64,000 bases of DNA from Anas platyrhynchos (Eukaryota > Chordata > Aves > Anseriformes > Anatidae): assembly GCF_047663525.1 (NCBI RefSeq), contig NC_092600.1, forward strand, positions 1,546,001-1,610,000, given 5' to 3'. Made by a program: the position numbers and the translations under genes. This document shows, piece after piece, positions 1-11,298 of the stretch; position 1 is the first letter of the stretch, and the number at the start of each line of letters is the position of its first letter. A model generated the notes under the pieces. The model was not told where the DNA came from and searched no databases. It worked only from the letters and a program-made list of their open reading frames with translations.

Positions 1-582
1 CTGGAGCTTCGTTCAGGGTCTCATCTCTTCGACGCCGAGAGGCCCTTTTACTTTGAGGATTCTCTCTTCTTTCGTCATCGATGATATCAGCCAGCAGACT
101 GCTCCTTGGCCTGGGCCGCACTGGGTTTTTCCTTCTACGTCTAAGTGAGTTCCACCTGTGATAAGCTTGCTCACTGGTATCATTTAAGTAAAGGAGAAGA
201 GAAGGGGGAACCAGAGCCATATTAATGTAACTGTCCTGTTCAGTGCCGTGTTGTGGATCACCCATCAGACAAGTGAAGTTCACAGCCATATGAATATTCC
301 TCCTGTTAGTAGCAATTAGAGGCTGGAGAAAAGAAGTCACGTCGATCTCCACCCACTTGCGTTTCCTAACTTCAAAGTGCAGGCTAAAAGCTACAGCGTG
401 AGAAACACTGGGACAGACTTGGCTAGAAAAATCATGCTCCTTAACAGACAAGTGGCACATGCACGTAAAGGAAGAAGTGGGAACAGATGTGTCAAATGAA
501 TAGAGCAAGACAGACTTGAGTAAGTGCTCTAGAGCAGTAACACGATCCAGGTTGAAGAGCAAATCCCCCGAGTGAAGGTCTC
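1..582 (-). CDS. GDF9: GDF9 exon 2, partial (propeptide to cleavage site)
   Basis: The acceptor is TTCTCAG at 589-583 on the minus strand and the exon begins at 582. Its first two bases complete a Gly codon split by the intron. The frame stays open to the window edge. It encodes the second half of the propeptide, with N-glycosylation sequons NFT and NDT, then two arginine-rich clusters (plus-strand 128-142 and 26-37). The second is the expected proprotein-convertase site. Confidence 0.95.
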
Positions 583-1940
583 CTGAGAAGGGAAACATAA
601 TTTTGCAGTTACTGTACCTCAATTTGCCATGAGGACATACATACTGAAGTTGATTCAGATTCAGGCTACTACTTTTACTATTACTGTACTTAGGATACCT
701 AACCATGCAATTAACTGTTAATTGACAGTGTATTTTTAAAGCAGGAGACTATACTATGCCAGGAAATTTTAGCCATAAACATTGATTTATTTTTGCTGTA
801 GTGAATACTTTTTAACCAATTCTCAACCTCAAAGTCCTATTACTGTGTATGAGCGTGATGTTTGTGTTCTAGGTTATCTGGCTGTCCCAGTGGACGAATC
901 CAAGTCAGGAAAACTCAGACAACTCGTCACCAGTCACGTAAGTAGAATCAGAGGCTAAGGATTGTTGCTCTGACTACACCACATTAAAAAAAAAAAAGTC
1001 AGTGACGTGCTCAGCCACCCTAGTTTTCAGACCCGACCCTGCTTTACCAGGGGTTCTACTCTTCACACATTTGGTTATGATTCTTTCCTAGGAAAAGCAC
1101 AAGGCAAGGAGAAAGTCATCCTGTAGCAGGGTTCTTGTGCGATAGGCATTGGAAGGGAACATAATGCCCTTCCTAGCCACTTTTTCCTTAATTTCTTATG
1201 TTGTTTAGAACTGATTATAAAATTTCCTTTAACCAGAGGAAAAATGAGCTAGGCAGAAACATCAATATGATCTTAACCACAGTACCTTTTCTGTGCCAGC
1301 TCCCAGACCGTGGGGAAGTCTTTGTCTAATGCCATTTAAAGAGAAGCACATCACAAAGAACTTGCACAGTTTAAGAGAAGAGCCATCAGAGTTAAAACAG
1401 CAACAACTCTAACAGAGTACCATATTTTTCTGCTATACTGCAAGCACAGAACATGCCAAAATAAACCCCAACCAGCTGAACGCTGGAAGCTCAGGTCACT
1501 GCACACCTACCTGTCATTAGGTCCCTGTGGCTGTGCTTGCATTCCGAACACGGGGTGAAGAGTCGAACAGTGTTATAGAGGTGGCTTTTGTTGGCCTTGG
1601 GGATTCCCTCCTTGGTAGCAGACATCTTATAGAGCCTCTTCATGTACCTGAGGGCTCTGGAGTCTGGCTGTAGCCTCGGGGCCTCGCTTTCCCAGCTCTG
1701 GCGTCCCTGGTCAGACAGCACCTTGAGAAGGGGTGGCAGGAGGGCATATCCACGTCTCACACCTTTTGGCAGCCTCAGCAATGGGTTTAGCTCACTGGTG
1801 GCATCCTCAGGAGCTACCAAAAACCCAGAGATCCTGTCAGATGCTGCACTGTCCCTGGAGCGGGGGGCACACTGGATGCTAGAAGAAAGCCAGTGAATAT
1901 AGCAATAGAAACAAACACAAATTCTCCAGGTACCCTCCAT
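1..1940 (-). CDS. GDF9: Growth differentiation factor 9, 5' two thirds (two exons, cut by window edge)
   Basis: GDF9 is a secreted TGF-beta family ligand made by oocytes that drives follicle growth. Joined coding segments are 1940-1511 and 582-1, giving 337 codons plus one base with no stop or frameshift. The chosen start (ATG at 1940, strong context AGCATGG) is followed by a hydrophobic signal peptide of about 24 residues ending near IQCAP. Strong family landmarks are LQPDSRALRYMKRLYK and SHLYNTVRLFTPC in exon 1, then FNLDRV, HLLKSVLLY, NFTC and YLNDTS in exon 2. A furin-type RRRR site occurs at residues 326-329 (plus-strand 26-37), so the mature ligand would begin at Asp330; its cystine-knot domain lies beyond position 1. 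The two-exon structure and split after the first ~143 residues match the mammalian gene. Identification is by recalled family sequence and is very secure. Confidence 0.96.
583..1510 (-). other. GDF9 intron 1
   Basis: This single 928-bp GT-AG intron contains an A-rich run near 986-997 and otherwise no feature I recognise. Confidence 0.85.
1511..1940 (-). CDS. GDF9: GDF9 exon 1 (signal peptide and first part of propeptide)
   Basis: The exon runs from ATG at 1940 to the donor ACAG|GTAGGT, with its last base at 1511. It is 430 bp, ending one base into a codon. A TTG seven codons upstream (1961) is also open but is not preferred, because the ATG has good context and starts directly on the signal peptide. 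The intron to exon 2 is 583-1510, 928 bp, GT-AG. Confidence 0.94.
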
Positions 1941-2009
1941 GCTTCTTAGGGCTGCAGCCAAAAAAACACCTCCACTAAAATATTCAAGAAAAAAAGAGTC
2001 TGTGAGCGT

Positions 2010-2035
2010 GAGCCCTTATATATGTTGCAGCTGTG
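2010..2035 (-). promoter_or_regulatory. GDF9 core promoter: TATA box and E-box
   Basis: Read on the minus strand, TATATAAG (plus 2015-2022) lies 75 bases upstream of the ATG, which would place the transcription start near 1985-1990 and give a 5' UTR of about 45-50 bases. CAGCTG, an E-box of the CANNTG class, is at 2028-2033 directly upstream of the TATA. Mammalian Gdf9 is known to depend on E-box binding for ovarian expression (FIGLA-type regulation), so this spacing is suggestive. The role is inferred, not shown. Confidence 0.5.
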
Positions 2036-5000
2036 GCACGGGAGGGAGGTTTCTTTCTCATTAGAAACCCAGGGGGAAGACCTGCAGCTGGCTGCGGAAC
2101 CCACATGCTTGTTTGCATTCAGGGTAGAGTCGCTGCACATGAAAGCATTTTGTAAGCAAAATCCTTACTCATGTAAACCTTTCTCGCGTGGTAAATGGCA
2201 ATACAAGAGCGTTCGTTTATCAGCCTCCAGAGGGAGCCGGGGAGACAAGCTAATACTGGCCGGTCTAACTGGATGCTTGTTATTTGCACAAATTTTGATA
2301 TTTGCGAGTTAACTGTTAAGAAAATGTCAGTAATAATGCTAATTATCATCGCTGAATATATCTAAAATGTTAAATATTATTGCCATCAGCAATAATAAGA
2401 TAACAAAAAAGAGTTAAACTGGTTTTCATTTGCTGTTAATGTATTTCTCAAATTTTGCTTCTCAGTGGATGATAGCATCCACCTGAGAGAGGGGAACTGT
2501 GGCTGTGGTACCCTCAGGCTCACTCCCATTCCAGCACACATTTACCTCCAGTCTTAGCTGAGGCAAGCAAAAAAGCAGAGTGGTTTTTTCAGTCAGTACC
2601 AGCGGTCTGGAGTTGCTCCAGAACTGGAGTAACGCTGGTTGCTTCAGGAGTACTGGGAGCTTCTGTTATGCAACATAACTGAAGGGATGGGGTTTCTTTT
2701 ATTTAATCAGGAAAATGCATAAGAAAGTGTGTTTTCATGGCATTTGTTTTTAGAGCTATGCTATCAGTAATCTAGTGAAATGTCACCCATAATCTGACTT
2801 TCACATCTCAAGGCTTAGTTAAGGAGTACTTGTTCAGAGAATGCTTAATTAACTTAGAGAAATGTCAGTCTGGCATTCTTTGATTTGCAGTGGAAGGTGA
2901 ATTCAGATAACAATCTATCCTCTGAAACAATATTGCCTTTTTGTTAGGTTCGTTTAAGCTGTTTTGATTACAATAAGAGGGGGATACTGTCACGTCTAAG
3001 GTCAGCTATGTTTAAACTGCTTTGAATAAGTTGATCAGTGGCTTTGTTCATTTTAAAAATACATCCTTGCAGCAGACAGGCTGATCTGCTCCTCCCTTCT
3101 GGATATGAATTAGCCCCACGTTAAGTTCAGACATGTATCGACAGTTTCTGCTGTTCCATGACAATTTAAGCTGCTTTCTAACATTGCTGTGCTACAAACC
3201 ACGTGTGCATTCCTGCTCTCTCCTTTGCTGATTCTGATCTTATCACATCTTGTGGGCAGTCCATTCAGGGAGCTGAAATGATTGGAAAATAATCCAAGGA
3301 GAAGTGAATGTGTGCTTTATTGTGCTGAAATCCCTGGACAACCTGAGAACAGCTAAGTCTATCTCGAACAATTCAAGGCTCAGCAGGGCATGAGTGGTAC
3401 TTCTGAACGCTGAAGGCGGAGCAAATCCTTCACTATTATTATGTGTGGTGGGTGCCAAAATAATCTTGCATATTTTTATATATACACTGCATTGGAAAGA
3501 GTGTTCTTGAGCATGTAGCTTTAGAAATGTTTACTTAAGTAAACCGAGAAGTTCATGAAACAGGTGAAAGGTCACAGAAATCTGTAACCGAGGATTTAAG
3601 CCTAGCCCTGACCAGAGAGATTCTGCTCTTCTGAAAAGTTTACTGGCCTGATCATAAAACTCATCCAGATTTATTAGCTCTTTTGCTGGAAATCAAAGCA
3701 GAGAGCAAAATCAAATGCATCCAACTTGAACTGATGCCTCATTGAAGAGGCACCTTCACGGAGCACGATGACAGGGAGAAATCTAAAGGTGCTCTAAAGG
3801 GGCTTGGACAGGATTCCTGAAGTGCTACAGACCACAGGTATGTGTGAGTGAAGGCTTCACATCCTTACACCTGTGGGCAGTTGGGCATGGTCATTGGAGG
3901 TACTGAAGGTTCTTGTTTAGTCAAACACAATGTCCAAGGAGATCAGTTTCAGGATATTTCTTTAAGATTGCTATTGTTTGTTGTTCTCGTGTTTTACATA
4001 TCTGAAACATGTATTCAGTCTATTATTAGTCATTAGATTGTTGCAGCAGAAACTGTTTTTTTCCTTTTTCTTCCTTGGGAAACACTGAGTACCCAGTCTG
4101 TACTGTCGTAAACGAGCAGCAATCTTTAAATTCCTATAAAACTGAGCTGAAGAATTTGTGGCTTTACCCTGTAGCTAGATCATTACATTAGTTTCTTACC
4201 ACAAGGGAGCAAAAGCATTAATCACAGGTGTAGCTGCTGTGCCCTGATAAACAAAGCATTTTCCTTTTGGCTCACCGAGCTGATTCAGTGCACTTTGAAA
4301 TACAAGAAGCATCAGGTGCTCTCTGCAGGGTCAGTTAATGATGTTGCAGAAGCTCAGCTAACTGCCCGAACAGAGGTAATGCTGAGCTGCATGTCTGCGG
4401 TACAGATGTGAGCTGCAGCAATTTCTGACAATTTAAAAGGAAGAAATGTTTCCTGTTACTTCCAATCGCTTCTTCCTGCCATAAACCAAAAAGATCAAAC
4501 ACATTATTTTAATGAGCTGATGCTTGTATATGTGCCATTGTTCAACAAAACAGAATTAGGGCTAAAAAATACGTACCACTGATGTTGTGACTATAGTATA
4601 AAACAGATTTCTTTTAATTACTGCTTACAGCCTCTGCCCATTTTTATTTCCTAGATGAGAACATCAGTGATTCCTTAAGTTGATGCTAGCCAGAAGTTTG
4701 GGCTCTGTTTGCCGCTCTGTGCCTGCCAGTTGAGCTGTTTTTAACAGCCACGGTGGATGAGGTTTTTCCCAGTCATTATCATACTTACAATTGTCCTACA
4801 GAGGACTCTGTTTCCTAGCTGAGAGGTCAGCCTTCCCAGAGAGCTCTGGAAAATAAGTGAAACCTACCCGAGGATGTGGGTGAAATCTATGTAAGCCATG
4901 GCTCTGATGGATAGTTTATGAATCCCTTTTTTTTTTAACGCAGGCTATTTCTCCTACTAGCTCTGCAGCTTTCGTGTATGCTGTTCCTGCTGCCGTCCCT

Positions 5001-6372
5001 TTGTGCTTTACCTTCCAGCTGCCTGAGGTGGCACGGCCGTGCTGACTGTGTGTACACCGGGGCTGTGACCTTGCGGGTGCTTTGTGAGAATTAATAAATG
5101 TTCTTGACAGGGCAATCAGTTAGCTGGTTCATTTGGTGCAGGAGTTTAGTGACTTAACAGGCAGCAGTGTGAGAAAAGTTTTTCCTTGTCCTGTTGTGAA
5201 CACAAAGGATCAGCACGGAGCAGCCTGGTGGCCTCACCCAGCGGCTCAGGCTGCTGGTGGCCGTTTGGTACCCGTGTCTTACAGCAGTCAAACCTCTTCA
5301 GTTCTGCAGCAGTGAATGTACGTGCTTGTGGAGTGCTCTCCTAGAGCTCTTCTGTGTCGAGGGTTTCGTTTACAAGTCCTTCACACCCTGTTTCTGTCAT
5401 CCACGTGATGATTGCTGAGGGATGCAGATATGCGGTGCCACGATGTCACCTGCCAAGCAAATATCCCATGGAAACCCGCAGCTTTCTCCTCGTAATCAGA
5501 TATTCTTTAAAAAAATAATGAGAGCTCATTGTCTGAAAAGGAACAACGGCTGCAGACAGCAGCTACCACAGTGCAAGGCTCCCCAGGGACCCCCCGTCAG
5601 AGGACACCTCCCCTTACCCCCCCTCTGTGCGGTAGGCACCCAGCCCGACCAGAGGGGTTACAGCTTGGGGTGCGCAGCCTGCAGGGACTGAAAGCTCCCC
5701 TAGGAGCTCCTTGTGCATGAGCCTTTGGAAAGGAGCTAGGGGGATTTGTACGCACCCTTATAACTGTGACTGACCATGTGGTAGCTGAATGAAGTAGTCT
5801 TTTAATATAATGAAGTTTTTATTGAAACAAACCATCTGAAGTTAACCAACAGCTGTTAGTTTGCACACACCAGTTCTGTTCCAGGCAGGAGCTGCACGCT
5901 TATCCAGAACGTGGCTCCAAGGCTTATTTTCACAATGCATTTAATGCAGCCCGAGGGTTACTGCTTTCAAGCATGGCTTTTCTGCCTTCTCCTCCTTGCC
6001 TTTCGGCTGCACGTTCTTGCTTTTTCCCTTGGATGGAATAGCATTTACCTGCCCTGCGAGCTGAATGCCTCCTTTCCGGCTGCATGCTCTGCATGAAATT
6101 GTGCGGCCGCTCAAAACACATCCTCTGGTAAGGAAGCAGCTGCGAGGGGTGACTGCTGGGTTTGTCAGGTCCCACTGCCTGGCTTTGCTGTCATGTGGGG
6201 CTCTCCAATGTGACGTAGTCAGGTACACGTAAGGTGTTAAAGATGTCCAGAAAGTTTTTGTGAAAAACATACGTGGTTACAGTGAGCTCTTCTTTTTTTC
6301 CTGCTTTTCATAAACATGCAGACAGGAGTGCAGGAGTTATTCCCCTCCTCCTTGTTTTTAGGAAGAAGAAGG
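2036..6372. other. Intergenic DNA upstream of GDF9
   Basis: About 4.3 kb of AT-leaning non-coding sequence. Short frames here (60-100 codons) show no family motif and no splice support. I looked specifically for UQCRQ, the head-to-head neighbour of GDF9 in human, and did not see it. The only structure noted is the small hairpin at 2375-2397. Confidence 0.6.
2375..2397. repeat. Perfect 9-bp AT-rich hairpin
   Basis: TATTATTGC and GCAATAATA are perfect inverted copies separated by five bases (CATCA). It lies about 430 bp upstream of the GDF9 ATG. It may be chance in AT-rich DNA. Confidence 0.5.
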
Positions 6373-6413
6373 AAAAAAAAAACAAAACAAAACAAACAAA
6401 CAAACAAAAAAAC
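6373..6413. repeat. A-rich (AAAC)n/(AAAAC)n simple repeat
   Basis: A run of adenines passes into alternating AAAAC and AAAC units. Such tracts often mark old retroposon tails, but no retroposon body is recognisable on the left. Confidence 0.85.
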
Positions 6414-6639
6414 TCAAGATAAACTCTGACAGACCCAGGAGCCGGGACCTTCACTCGGTGTTCTTCTTGCCCTGGCGTGGACAGCTGAGATCTCCAACAT
6501 CCCTAGAGCAGAGAGCTCAGCTGGGGCTCTGTGCTGTCGGTCGGTCCCAGTTACCCCTCCCGAGATATCTTCCTGCCTGGCAAATTTTCGAGCAGAAGCT
6601 GAAGGGGAAGGGGAACCTCAGAGGCCAACCCCAAAAGCC

Positions 6640-7040
6640 GGGGAGCCCCCCGGTGCCCCCGTGGCCCTTCCATAACACAGCCCGGGAGGCGCCGGCTGCC
6701 AGCTGGGGCTCCCCGGAGGCTCTGGGCTCACCTCTGGGCTCCGCAGCAAGTCCCGGGGGGGCCTCGGGGCTCGGCCCCGCTGCCAGGCGTGGCCTCGGGG
6801 CTCTGCCCCCCTGCCCCGACACGGGAGCCCCCGGCGGCCGCCGCCGCCTCCAGCGCGCCCTGGGACGCAGCTGCGGCTCCTCCGGGCTCGGGCTGCGGCC
6901 GGGACCCCCGGGACCATCCCCGAAACCATCCCCGGGACCAAACCCGGGACCCCTCCGGGACCCCGCAGCCCGGCTGGGGGCTATGAGCGGGGCAGCAGGG
7001 GAGCAGCCTGCCCCAGGTAGGTGGCAATGGGGGGGGGGGG
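6640..7040 (+). promoter_or_regulatory. CpG island, candidate SHROOM1 promoter and first exon
   Basis: This is a sharply bounded GC-rich block rich in CG dinucleotides and GGGACC/CCGGGACC-like short repeats, inside otherwise AT-leaning DNA. Near its right edge an ATG at 6983 is followed by eleven codons and a strong donor, CCCCAG|GTAGGT, with the last exon base at 7016, then a run of twelve G (7029-7040). The next plus-strand gene is SHROOM1, whose first coding exon carries an acceptor at 25463. I infer a first exon here and an intron of about 18.4 kb. If 7016 is joined to 25464, the frame from the ATG at 6983 does not enter the SHROOM1 frame; it would be an upstream frame overlapping the main start. 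Confidence 0.5.
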
Positions 7041-8605
7041 ACCCTCGGTGCCCCGTGGGCTGCCCAGAACAGACGGGGTTGAAAAGCGATTTTCTGTGAG
7101 GCGGTGCTGTCTCGGTGGCCAAAGGGATCCTTGCAGGGGTTCCAGCACGCCGGGTTGCAGGGCTGGAGGAGTAACAATGTGCCGTGTGTGCGCTGCCTTC
7201 AGCGGGAGGCTGCAAATCTCTCTGTTAAAGACCTGAGCCGCGTAATTATTTCCTGCAGAAATCACGGGGGCAGGAATTGCCTGGCCCCTTCTTTTCCTGG
7301 TGTGCGGAGACCTGGTAATAGGATTCTTCTCTCGGAAAGAGAGGTCTCAGCAGCCCCCAGTGCCGGGATTGAAGCAGGGGCAGGTAGGGGTGGATGTGAT
7401 TTGGGGGAGAGCAGTTCCACGCCGTAGCGCTCTGTGCTCAAAATGCTCCCGGAGTGATGTGTTTGGGACGGAGGAGCATCTCCGAATGGTATGTGCCGAA
7501 GTTTGGGAATTAATGGGAAAATATTGAAGTTAAAACTTGAAAATTTTGGTGTGCGTTCGGAAACAGAAATCCGAGATGAATGAACACAGGGCGGGGAGGT
7601 GACTGAGGGAGAAAAGGATTTCCAAGTGCGTGCGGGGGGGCTCACAGAAGATTTTCCAGCCCTTTACGAGTGGCGAGAGAAAATGCAAATTTTTCTGAAT
7701 TTGCCTGGGAGGGCTTTGTACGCCCCGATTCTGCCTCCTTTTGGCTCTGTTTAGCGCTAAGGTGCAAGCCCCAACACGTGGGGGGGCAGATTGCTGCTGG
7801 CAGCGCTGTGCCGGCCTGCCAGGGAACCAGGGCTGGGCACCACCGAGGGCACGGGGCAGCCCGGGGGAAAGGGGCAGCCTTGGTGCCCCCCAGCCACCAC
7901 CCAGGGGTCTGCCCGGCTGGCTCGGTGCTTAGTTTAGCGTGCTCGTTTCCTCATTTGACTTGGTCTGATAATTTGCACCCTGCTTCCTTGCTTCATCCAG
8001 ACTTGGGGGAAAAAGTGGGTAAAATTTATCCTCTGGTGCTCAGAACAAGCTTAGGGGAGAAGATGCTGTCTTGCCTATTTTCGGTCGTTCTGACCCGTCC
8101 CTGAACAAGTTCATTTCCCACGCCTTGGAGAAGGGAAGTGATTTTTGTTTTGCATGAATTTGCATCGGGGCTGTGCCTTTTGTTGTTCCCTCTGAAAGCC
8201 TTCCCAAGTCTAGCCCATTAATAAGTCTCCAAAAAAATGCACACGCTTTGATTTTTAGTAACTTCACTGTCTGCAGATTGCCCTCAACCTACCGGAATCT
8301 CCAAGAGCTTCCAGCCGGGGCTGGGCTGGCTGTGCCAGGGGTGAACCCCCTGCCTTCATCCTGTGGCTGCAGAGCCACGTTGTCACCCTCGTGACTGGTT
8401 CCAGTTGGCCTCGGCCAACTGGGAGCTGCAAACTGGTGCTGGCTGAGCGCAGCGTGAGGGTCTGCCAGAAGGCTGCTGGTGTAACCCAGTGAAACCAGGG
8501 CTGAAAAGGAATTGCAGGGTGGGGCAGGCACAAGTGCAATGGGAGTTCTGCGACTGTTCTCTTAAAATAACTTTACACATGCATAATTCTGATACAGATG
8601 ACTAA

Positions 8606-8657
8606 AAGCAAAGAGGAGGGGAAAAAAGAACTAATCACAGTTAGTTCCTCTTTGCTT
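8606..8657. repeat. Nested inverted repeat
   Basis: Outer arms AAGCAAAGAGGA (8606-8617) and TCCTCTTTGCTT (8646-8657) pair perfectly. Inside them GAACTAA (8628-8634) and TTAGTTC (8641-8647) pair around a six-base loop. The right arm is continuous, while the left arm is interrupted by about ten purines, so the original palindrome seems to have gained an insertion on one side. Confidence 0.6.
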
Positions 8658-9167
8658 ATGATGTTTTCTTAATCTTGGTTATTAAAATCAAGTCTTAATT
8701 TCTTTAGAAGTTGTTTGCAAAGGAAAAGCTGCGTTAGAAATATGTTCCAACCTGCCATCAATGGTGTCTCGTAACTTTATTCAGTCTTTAAAAAACACGT
8801 TCCAATTCCTGTTCCCTGCATCTTCATCTTTTGGCACGGGGATGCCAGGCACCGTTTGTGCAGGTATGCGGAGGAGATCCAGGTTTCCAGCTGACTCTGG
8901 GAGTGCTGGCCCAGCACGAGGCCAGCTCTGGAGCTGGCTGCTTTGCCCACTCAGACAAGAGAGGCAAATGTAAGCGTGCTTTAAAAGAGGGTTGTATTTT
9001 TCTCAAGGGCATGCAGAAGATGAATTGCATTTGGGTATTTTCTGCCCATTTCTTTGGGTCTGGTTTAGGTCTGATTCAAAACACTGAAATCAAAGTGAAG
9101 GTGCCATTTACTTCAGAGGGCCTTGAAGAAACTTTTTGAAGAGTTACAGTGGAAATTTATGGTTTTG

Positions 9168-9228
9168 TGTCAGACTACACACATTTGAAGACGTGAATAA
9201 ATGTATTTAAATATTCCATAGTCTGACA
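9168..9228. repeat. 10-bp terminal inverted repeat around a 41-bp AT-rich core
   Basis: TGTCAGACTA (9168-9177) and TAGTCTGACA (9219-9228) are perfect inverted copies. The arrangement resembles the ends of a very short DNA-transposon remnant, but no target-site duplication is evident. Confidence 0.45.
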
Positions 9229-10990
9229 ACCAAGCCTTCAGGTGACTTGAAGTTAAGGGAGTGCCTGTGCTCTCAGAGCCATCCATCCTTACATCAATAC
9301 GGCCGAGGCCTTCCTGCCAGAAGATAACTAAGTTCAGGGGGGTGTTGGGTGCGAGGTGACACGTCTGCTTCTGGCTCCTCGTGCTGGGACACAAAGTGAC
9401 CCGTGCCACTGGCTACGTTAGGCTGGGGAGCTGTGTGAACTTCTGCTCGCCCCCAGAACCTCTGGTGCTGCCCCTGGCAGCTCTCAGCCTACAGAGCAGT
9501 AGGAACGAAAGAAGTGGTCCAAGCCCAAAAGCTTCCAAACAGCAACACAGCAATATGTAAAGTGCTCGAACTTGGAAAGTCTTCATACATCGAACGTATG
9601 GAAATGTGGAAGTGAGCGAATGTAAATAATGCATGTAAATAAGCAGCTGTAAATTAACAAAGATTGAAAACGCAGACTTGTCGACAGCAGACGAGGTCAA
9701 ATCCAAGTTAAGCCAACCAGATGGTTTCTCTGTCCCCCTCCACACCAGCTTTCCAGCTCACCTCCTTTAGCAGGCGTTTCATTTGTATTTTTTTCTGAGA
9801 TGCCCAGTGACAGTTCTGGGGCTGCTTTGACCAGGCCGTTACACGTCTTGGGGATGAGTCTTTCACACTCTGACAGTTTGAGGACCTGCAATGTACTCAG
9901 CTTTCTAAGCTGAGCTTTCCCTTTTCCAGGCTGAGCTCTTTGGACCTTTAAACATAGACTGTAGCCTGTTTAGCGAGATGTTTCCTCATTGCTGAGTCAA
10001 GAAATCTTAGTACTTGTCTTTATTAGTTACATTCCATTTTGTATCTTGGTCCTTCAGATTTTGTTCTTCTCTGTCTGAAGAGCCCCAGTTCTCTGGCTCT
10101 TGCTGCATCCCCCTGCCTGTCTTACAGCTCTTCCTCGCCACCCTTAATTCCGAGTGCCGACCTCTGTGCCAAAACAAGCCCAGGCTGCCCGAGTTTGCAT
10201 GTGGGCTGCCTGCATGCAAAGTTTAATATGTCAAATTTCGACTGAATTTATGCAAAGTGATTGCTCAGGGATTTGAATTTGTTCACAAATTGAGAATATT
10301 CAGATTTCACAGACACATCATAACCGGTATCTGGTGCAGTTGTTTGTTGCCAGATTTTGCCTGAACTCTACACCACAAGATCCAGTCAGTGCTTCATAAA
10401 CAAGGATTATCAGCATTTTTTTTCACCTTTTGAAGTCAATATGTTATTCTGAGCCTTGCCTTAAACAGCTGGAAAACTTCATCTGACAATTCCACCCCCT
10501 AAGAAAAAAACTAACCCCCAAACCCGTGGACATCTCTCCAGCTGGAATATTCCAGTCAAATGGATAAACATTTGTCTCAATAAGTACCTGCAGCAGGAAA
10601 CACGAGGCAATGCTGATACATGTGGGACCTTTCTAGAATATACAAACCTGTCTATTTTTCATCCCAAATGCACATTGACACCTCTCCTCTTTAGGAGTTA
10701 ATTCTCACTGCAGCATTCCGTTGCGTGGAGCTATGTAAGATTATTTCTTGTATCATGGGCGTTCCTGCACCTGTCCCTACATCTGTTGTACAGACTCCAA
10801 GTTTCACTAGCAGGGGAGGATTATGATCAGTATTCAAAAATAACAGCTTTTTGCTACTCATCTGTCCTGGAGTAATAATGTACTGTACAGTGAGTCTCTA
10901 TCTAACACAATTTCAATTTCAGTCCTGTTTTGAAGCAAATGTTCCATGTTAATTTGTATGCTAAAAATATGAATCAGCTTTTTTTGGGTC

Positions 10991-11021
10991 TTTTTTTTTT
11001 TTTTTTTCTGGAAAAAAAAAA
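10991..11021. repeat. Poly-T / poly-A foldback
   Basis: Seventeen T, then CTGG, then about ten A: a simple-sequence pair able to form a hairpin and prone to length polymorphism. Confidence 0.7.
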
Positions 11022-11298
11022 GCTATTATTACGCAAGTACAAATAATTGTTTACTTTAAAATTGTCAACAAACTTTCCAAGTGTTGTAAAACAAGTGGTT
11101 TAGATAGCAAGCACACAGTTTGAGATGAGTTTTGTAATAATCTTGGAGCCCATAAAATGTAAGGGCATGACCTGACGATTTGTTGTACTTCTCTGAACAG
11201 TCACCATTAATCTCTGGATTTCTACTGTTCTGTATTTGAAATAATCACATCACATTAGATATTTGTTGCTAAAGCTGAATGTTCTGGCATCTAAAGTA

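Larger units (their letters stand above)
7041..11298. other. Non-coding DNA, probably SHROOM1 intron 1
   Basis: No exon or transposon is recognised in this 4.3 kb. It holds two inverted-repeat structures (8606-8657 and 9168-9228, listed separately) and a poly-T/poly-A foldback near 10991-11021. Confidence 0.5.

Noticed and set aside
1941..1961. Upstream TTG start for GDF9 adding seven residues
   Set aside because: The ATG at 1940 has strong context and begins directly on the signal peptide.
2036..6000. UQCRQ, expected head-to-head with GDF9
   Set aside because: Searched by eye for its short conserved product on the plus strand and not seen. Treated as absent from this interval.
6458..7215. 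213- and 232-codon frames across the 6.6-7.0 kb CpG island
   Set aside because: Both strands are open because stops are rare in CG-rich DNA. The products are Pro/Gly/Ala/Arg-rich without motifs.
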